Shown here one piece after another: positions 57,640 through 64,000 of a stretch of 64,000 bases of DNA. Under the pieces are notes generated by a model. That model had not been told where the DNA came from. It saw only the letters and a list, made by a program, of their open reading frames with translations, and did not search any database. The stretch lies in the NCBI GenBank assembly GCA_003988855.1, contig QYAI01000144.1, positions 1 through 64,000 of the forward strand, given 5' to 3'. A program made the translations under genes and the position numbers. This DNA comes from Arachnopeziza araneosa. Lineage: Eukaryota; Ascomycota; Leotiomycetes; Helotiales; Arachnopezizaceae. Within the stretch, counting starts at the first letter, position 1; each line of letters starts with the position of its first letter.

Positions 57640-60450
57640 TTTGCGGTTTTGAACGTAAGCTGGGGGTATGAGAAGAATGACAATGTCCTTGCTGGAAATA
57701 TGAGCAGAACCAATCTTTTATGAAGCTAGGGAATACGGAGATTTTCTCCATAGTAAAATAAAATACACTTTCGTGGCGCGAAGGCGTTGGGGTAAGAATG
57801 ATAATATTGGTCGATTTCTTGGGATGAAGAGTATGCCCCTGAGGCGTTGTAAGCGATGAAACCTATTAGGGCGCTGTCAAGCCACGCTGCAACCAACAAT
57901 CGGGATACAATCCGTGGGCTCTTTTTGGAGTTGCGATTGGCGCAAGACTGGGGAGCTCTGGATCGCTAGGATAGTCCATTTACGATTTTGGGACTAATGT
58001 ACGGAGTAGCTAACAAGTGATAAGAACAGTTTGATATTCATCCGAAATGTGACAGTAGTGGATTACGCCCGCCGTTAGCTGAGTTTATCGGATATACACA
58101 ACCGTTTGCACTGTACATGATTCAAGGGACCCGTGGGGTTGATGCAGTGAGATGTACTGTGAAACAAGGTTCCTCCCTCCCGTCCTGCGTCACAGGGGAA
58201 CCCGCGTTTTCCGGTAATCTGATGGGTGCGCGGTTGATTTGCGTCAATGGAACCTTGAGACGACGAGCTCTGCAGAAGAACCAAGTATGTTGCATATCAC
58301 GAGAGAGGAATTCAAGCACGCTTGTACGTCAGAATTATAATATAAACCGACTTTCTACATGTATTCAAATGAAAAACTAGTCGTTCAGCATTTTGGCTAG
58401 GCCGTCGGAGCGGCAGCCGCAGACGGCCTATCCGATATTTCTTCTTCCACTCCACTAACATTATTTACTAGCACGGAGTGATCCCGTCCACGAAATATGA
58501 CGAATCCGACGCGAGACGGTTCTTCTTAAAAACAAAAATAGTACCGAGTTCGCCATAGGAGTCTAGAGCGAAAAAGAACGGCGTGTTTGAGTTCCTACGA
58601 ATTTAAGAGTCGACATTCAATATCAAATGAATACCATAGTCTGAAGTAAAGCCAGACATGTATGTAGTTTTCATATGCTCTGAGTCTTTCTTTTGTTTAA
58701 TCATTTTGATCTTGAGTCATCCTTCATATTGAGACTGCACAGTATCAAAAAGTTGGTCTCAAGGCCAAATCCAGCCCCTTTTTTTCTTCTGTGGGAAACG
58801 AGCCGAGACAACCGCCAATCATCGTCTAGTTGCTTCCTTAACGAAGATTTGATTTGGAACTCCCATGTCTCAGCGAACGAATAATGAACTCGGAGAGTAA
58901 ATACCGGCATCTGTCGTACAAAATCAGGGAACCGACGGCGGTTCATGCGGCATAAATTTTATGTCTTTTCTTTTGGCCGTCAGAACCTTCCACCAGCAGT
59001 CTCTTTGAGGTGCGTGTCAAATTTGCCATTCGCTCTGGACACACAAATTATACCGTACACCGCTCCTCAAGCCGCAGCGGCACTGCCGACCAATATATCT
59101 TTCTCCCTCCATTCGACCACCCTCCACCGTTTTGCTTTTGAGGCGTTAACGGCTCTAGTGGCTTCAGTGAGGTGCGAGGAAGCTGCATTTAAGGTGTGCG
59201 CACAGCTCTAAAGAGGCTTTTTAGGCTGCATCAGCGAATTCCTGACTGAAGCCAAGCATCGCATTTCTCATCCACTCCTGTAGGGATCCTGGCTGGCTGA
59301 AGGATGAAGGAAGATATGCGGCGATATTTGTGGCCAGTATTCTCAGTTCAAATGCGTTTCACGCCCCTATGATGATTAGTAAAGAGAAAAGAAAAGACAT
59401 TAAGTTAGTTAAATGCGAAATCGGATATCTAACTGAGTCAGCAATCTCAAGTCTTCAACTTACACGAACGACAAATACGAAGAACCTTCTTATCAGCTGC
59501 CACCGACAACTTTACATCAAAAACTAGCAATTGGTGTAAAGAACACAAAACTCCAACTACATTTATCCTAAGACTTATTTTTCTTTATCTTCGCGCTCGC
59601 GTCAGTATCCCACCTTACTTCTAAACCTGTCTAATTCCAACTCTCACATACATACTCTTTTCTTCTACCATCAAAAGAACTTTTAACCACTCATTATCAT
59701 CCAGCAATTTCCAAATAAGTTTTCTTGTGAGTTTACGGTATTCTGTCGCTCAAAATCGTGATTGCGATGTACAGGTATAGCATCCATTGTATAACCGACG
59801 TCAGTCCCCTCCTTCGGTTTGATATTTAGTAGAGAGATTCCTACATAGTGCCCTTGAGAAGTCACTAACGCATCCGCATTACTGCTTGAGACATCAATCA
59901 TTCAGGTGCTGATCTAGAGAACAGCTGCTCGTACGTCGAAGACTAAATAGCAACAGCCTAAGAAATTTGGTTCGAACTCTTCCTCACTATATACTCCGTA
60001 ACATCTTTCTTGTGAGCAACTCTTTTAATCGCGATACAATTTGAAAAGTTTAAATAAAAAATAAGTTATTCACGACTTTTTGTAAAAATTGAATTCCTTA
60101 AGTTTAAGTTATAAGTTGTGGCTAGCTTACAAACGAATTATATATTTTTGCGCTGTTCTATAAATTATGTCAGCTACTAGTGTAGCTTCCATGCTAGGCC
60201 ACGTCACCCGAGGCTGTGTTGTATCACAACCAGTGCCATCCACAGTCTTGTCAACAAACACCGTTACCTCAACCTCACCATATTCGCCATCGAGGATCTA
60301 CCTTTGTAACTAAAAGCAATACTCGGCCGCTGTCCAGTACTTTAAAAAAAAAATTGCTTGAGCTGTGTTGGAAAACTTTCGATCTCTAGACCTTTTAGAT
60401 ATCTGTCGTATATTGTCTTGTAAGAGCCTTGCAAAGTTCCACGAGTGAAG
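57640..60450. other. Long gene-poor stretch, about 2.8 kb
   Basis: The largest empty interval here. Short frames at 58.1-59.2 kb on both strands have no motif or start support. AT-rich near 59.9-60.2 kb. No tRNA, transposase or repeats seen by eye. The last 150 bp are the promoter of the HET gene. Confidence 0.5.
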
Positions 60451-62869
60451 ATGCCACTTTGCGAACAATGCTCTAAGCTTGATTTCTCGGAGTACCGGAC
60501 ACGCAAACGGCAACAAGACATAGACTTCGATTTTTATTATGACCGCGGCAGACACAAAAATTCGTATTGGCTCGACAGTGTTCCAAGTGAGTACGAAATT
60601 GAGGATTATGGTGAGCCTGGCAGAGAAGGTCGGACCTCAGGTGAAACAAGCGACCAATTTAATAACGTTTCTGTGTACGATCTCACGTATGTTCCTATGA
60701 TATATGTCCTAGAAAGAGGTTAACCATTAAATTAGGCTGGATAGCGCAGTGTTGACGCGAGAACGGTTAAAGCAAGAGCAGACAGTGGCAGCAAGCGACA
60801 TCATCCAACGTAAGGAGACTTGTGAACTTTGCAATATAATTGCATATCATATTGGAAAAAACAACGTGGGACCAGATACATCAATCCGAATCTTGACAGC
60901 ACCTTTTTGCAATACGACGGACAAGAAGCACAAAGTTCGCGAAACATTCCGCTTGAAAATCTACAAAATGAAAGACCCGGTCGACACAATCATCGGTCCT
61001 CAACTGCCATTTCAGATAGCCCCAATAGATGAGGGTGAATCTCGCTGTATCTTGGAACTACAGGAATGCTCTTACCCAATTCCAACCACCAGTGATGAAC
61101 ACTCACAGGCCCAAAAGGGTCCAGCTAGGATTACCGACACCAGGTTCAGTGGCCGTTTGATAAGTCCAAAAACAAACCTTAGTCTTCTTTCGAAGTGGAT
61201 AAAACTCTGTGGTATACTCCATGGCAATAGATGCGAACACCCAGTCTTTCCCTTGGAAGTCGCACCTGGTTTAAATTCGTTCCTTCTAATTGATGTAGAG
61301 AGAATGTGCATTGTTGATGCTCCTGATAAATGTCGATATGTTGCCCTTAGCTACTGCTGGGGAACGGCGTTGATGTTGAAGCACGTGCGTGAAAACTCTA
61401 CAGCACTTCGAAAAGATGGGGCTCTCTCGGATTCAAAATTGCCAGCAACAATTAGCGATGCTATCGAACTTCTTAAAGGAGTTAAAGAGAGATATTTATG
61501 GGTTGACGCATTATGTATAGTCCAAGATGATCCAGCTATACAAAACGCACAGTTGGCGCAGATGGGTCTTATTTATTCCCTGGCAGCTTTTACGATAGTA
61601 GCTGCGTCCGGAAACAATGCCAATGCTGGGCTCCCAGGTATTCGCGCTGGCACCCGGGATATAAACCAGAGCATCCTTCGAGTGGGCGGGAAGATTTTAC
61701 TTGAAGTGGTCGGTGGAGAAGACTACTACGGTGGCCTTAAAAAGTCAAGTTGGAGTACCAGAGCATGGACTATGCAGGAAAAGATTCTTTCGAAGAAACT
61801 TCTAGTCTTTACAGATCAACAAGTCTACTGGAGCTGCTGGAACGCTGTCTGGCTGGAGGAGGCTGTTCTTGAAGATGTTTTTAATATAAGCTTCCAATAT
61901 GATCCTCTTCGGACAGGCCCAGCAGATGTCGGGTTTTCTACGATACAAGACTCTCGAAACATATATGAACTCTACGAACTGCTCGTTAATGCCTACCAGG
62001 AACGTCAACTCACTTTTAAATCGGACATCCTGAACGCATTCTCGGGTCTCTGTCAAGCTATGATTATGATAAAGAACGAGTCGTTTCATTGGGGTTTACC
62101 AGTTTCACATTTTGATAGGTACCTATGCTGGCAGTTGCGCGGTGGCGGAACAAGAAATTACGCTTTTTGTTCCCCCTATCAAGGTGGTTCGTCTGTTCCA
62201 TTTCCAAGTTGGACTTGGGTCGCTTGGCATGGTACCTCTGGCCGCTCTTGGATAAGCTGGGAATATGATGCTTATCAAAAAGCGAGTCTTCCAGGATTGA
62301 ATTTCTTTGCGCATGATAAAGAAGGAAGACTGGTGCAAATTAATCAAAACTTATCTTCTCCAGCTGGACTTGAAGTACACGCGGCCAAGGATTTTGAACC
62401 AGAAAAAAAAACCGTTGTTTCAAGTCAGTGGATGGGTGAACAGCAGATCATTCATGAGGTCTTTTGTAAAGAGCCGATCAATACTGGACTCTTGTATTTT
62501 TGGACAAGTATGGCAACACTCTCTGTCCGCCAAGAACCGAACCCCCTTGGGACTGGTTACTCCATTATTGGCTTCCATCGTTTTCACCTGGTGCGGATAG
62601 ATATTTCAGCCCATCTCAAATTCAAAGACGTTGACGTGACACCAGACTTACCAGGGAGTGTTATTAAAGAGTCAATCAAGAGCGCTGAAAGACACAAGGT
62701 ACTAGCGATGGATTTCATACTTATCTGTCACTATAATGCGACTTACATATATGCTCTGGCAGTAGAATGGAAAGATGGTGTTGCATATCGAATTGGTCTT
62801 GCTAAGGTAGTACAAGATGACTGGGTCAATTTACCGAATAGGGTGTGGAAACAAGTAGTTTTAGGCTGA
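60451..62869 (+). CDS. HET-domain protein, intact
   Basis: Two exons, 60451-60686 and 60736-62869, with a 49-bp intron (GTATGT, ATTAG); 789 aa. The N-terminus (MPLCEQCSKLDF) and the CELC pair after the intron are typical of HET proteins with a Cys-containing leader. HET core: CRYVALSYCWGTA at about 190, LPATISDAIELLKGVKERYL, WVDALCIVQDD, MGLIYSLAAFTIVAASG, WSTRAWTMQEKILSKKLLVF. A long C-terminal region includes SWTWVAWHG and ends LPNRVWKQVVLG. HET proteins signal non-self contact and cause cell death in the cytosol. Unlike the loci at 29-39 kb, no stop or shift is visible here. Confidence 0.9.
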
Positions 62870-63643
62870 AAGTTGCACGGCGTAACAAGCGTAGGCAGCA
62901 TTGAAACGACCGTGAATTGATTTTTGATATATTTTCGTTACAAATGTAAATGCAAGTAGCGTCTCACCAAGCGAGATATTGAGAGAGGGGAGACTGGCAT
63001 CGTAGATATCCGTCTAGCCTTGCTCCAGTGCTTTCGACGATCAGGTATCACACCAAGCGATGCATCTTCTCGAACAGACTGTCTTACGACACCCACGGAA
63101 CTCAAACTTGTTCCCAATCGAGGCTAGAGAAGAACATCCTCGGCTCAACTATCTGCGTCGCAAGTACTTGGCAGGGCATGTTTCATAGAGATGATTCAAC
63201 TCAGGACTTGAGTCATTCGCGCTTCGGTTAGCACTTATGCTAGAGCCCATCTATAGTATTGAGAGAGTTTGATAGATTTCTTCAAGTTGTGGTGTAGCAT
63301 CAGTATTACGTTACTTCCTTGTGTTAGAGGATGTAATGCCCATTGCTTTATGATGATTTGTCTTTGTAACTTAGAGACAACAATCATGACAAGATTTAAT
63401 GTCGACGTGGTATCGACTTTGGCTAGAATAAAATGAGGCGTTCTTCGGCCTCATTTATCTGCACTGGCCAAACTGATCAGCTTCATATCTATTTGTGAAG
63501 GGTCACGTGATGAAACAATAGAAATCAACATCAAAATCTGCTGAATACGAATTTTAGGAAATAGTCTTCAATTAGAAGTTCGAAGTCTTGCGCTTTTCGT
63601 TGCCTAGCTAAAAATTAAACGCCAGAAATTTTAAACTCGAAAA
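62870..63643. other. Intergenic region
   Basis: 3' flank of the HET gene and 5' flank of the truncated last gene; a palindromic TCACGTGA lies near 63504, about 140 bp before the next ATG. Nothing else. Confidence 0.5.
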
Positions 63644-64000
63644 ATGGTGGGGGCGCAGCTCTTTGCACGAACCACAGCTCCGAGACAGTTTTCGAGGCTT
63701 GGAAATTCTAGGCAGACTTAACATTACTTTGCCTTATCATTCAAAAGGGAAGGACTTTGTCGTCTTTTCAATTCATGCGGACTATTATTCGGTCCTTAGG
63801 AGTGAGAATACTGTAAGTCCTGGATACTCCGACTTCGTCACTACTTAATTAACAGGGTTCCCTACTTCAGGTTATCTTCGATCCCACCAGAACATTAGAT
63901 AAGTAAGTATGGTTTCTTCAAACGCTTTTAAAGACCACAAAAAGTTGTGCTAAGAATGCTCAGGACAAGGAAGTGGCCACTGGTATCGAACGTTCCATCT
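63644..64000 (+). CDS. Start of a gene cut by the window edge
   Basis: ATG at 63644 opens MVGAQLFARTTAPRQFSRLG, which has the Arg/Ala/Ser pattern of a mitochondrial targeting sequence, but the frame closes after 25 codons, so an intron must follow. Coding-like pieces with donor/acceptor sites follow: one ending at a GTAAGT near 63811, one (VIFDPTRTLDK) ending at GTAAGT near 63902, and one starting after a CAG at about 63962 (DKEVATGIERS). I could not join them in phase with confidence. The protein may be a nuclear-encoded mitochondrial subunit; family unknown. Confidence 0.3.

Noticed and set aside
1..64000. tRNA, rRNA, CRISPR arrays, transposases
   Set aside because: None recognised by eye on either strand; no box A/B pairs with a cloverleaf, no array of spaced repeats and no transposase motifs. 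A tRNA or repeat search tool could overturn this.

Overview
The window looks like nuclear DNA of a filamentous ascomycete (Pezizomycotina; Leotiomycetes is my guess from the overall feel of the genes, not proven). Genes are spaced by 0.3-2.8 kb and broken by short GT-AG introns, mostly 43-70 bp, with CTAAC/CTGAC-like branch sites. Three housekeeping genes fix the lineage as a typical ascomycete: a derlin (DER1), the trifunctional histidine gene HIS4, and TAF9. HET-domain genes, a 2EXR protein and a SnoaL-like protein are also typical of moulds. I rebuilt exon structures by hand and checked that the reading phase closes for each one given. Homology statements come from motif recognition, not from a search.

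Layout. 0.6-9.1 kb: a multi-pass membrane protein, two candidate small secreted proteins, an alpha/beta hydrolase and a TauD-type dioxygenase, all on the minus strand and separated by long empty stretches. 11.5-14.4 kb: a large protein with a dsRNA-binding-like N-terminus and a C2H2-type finger. 15.4-28.5 kb: five contiguous enzyme and transport genes (FAD phenol-hydroxylase type monooxygenase, EgtD-type amino-acid N-methyltransferase, MFS exporter, catechol-type O-methyltransferase, multicopper oxidase/laccase). They resemble a secondary-metabolite cluster but have no PKS, NRPS, terpene synthase or prenyltransferase. 29.2-39.3 kb: an island of decayed or divergent HET-type loci and an mpaB/rubber-oxygenase remnant, interrupted by the intact DER1 gene. 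40.8-50.0 kb: a glycosylated membrane protein, an ATP-grasp ligase, a 2EXR protein and a disordered protein. 50.4-54.5 kb: HIS4 and TAF9, divergently transcribed. 56.0-57.6 kb: a SnoaL-like gene with an unusually long intron. 60.4-62.9 kb: an intact HET gene. The last 350 bp hold the start of a gene cut by the window edge.

The most interesting element is the 15.4-28.5 kb block. Its chemistry is coherent without a megasynthase: N-methylate an aromatic amino acid, hydroxylate the ring, O-methylate the phenol, export it and oxidise it outside the cell with a laccase. The N-methyltransferase has a leucine where bacterial EgtD has the glutamate that recognises histidine, which fits an aromatic rather than histidine substrate. 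This assignment is inference and can be tested.
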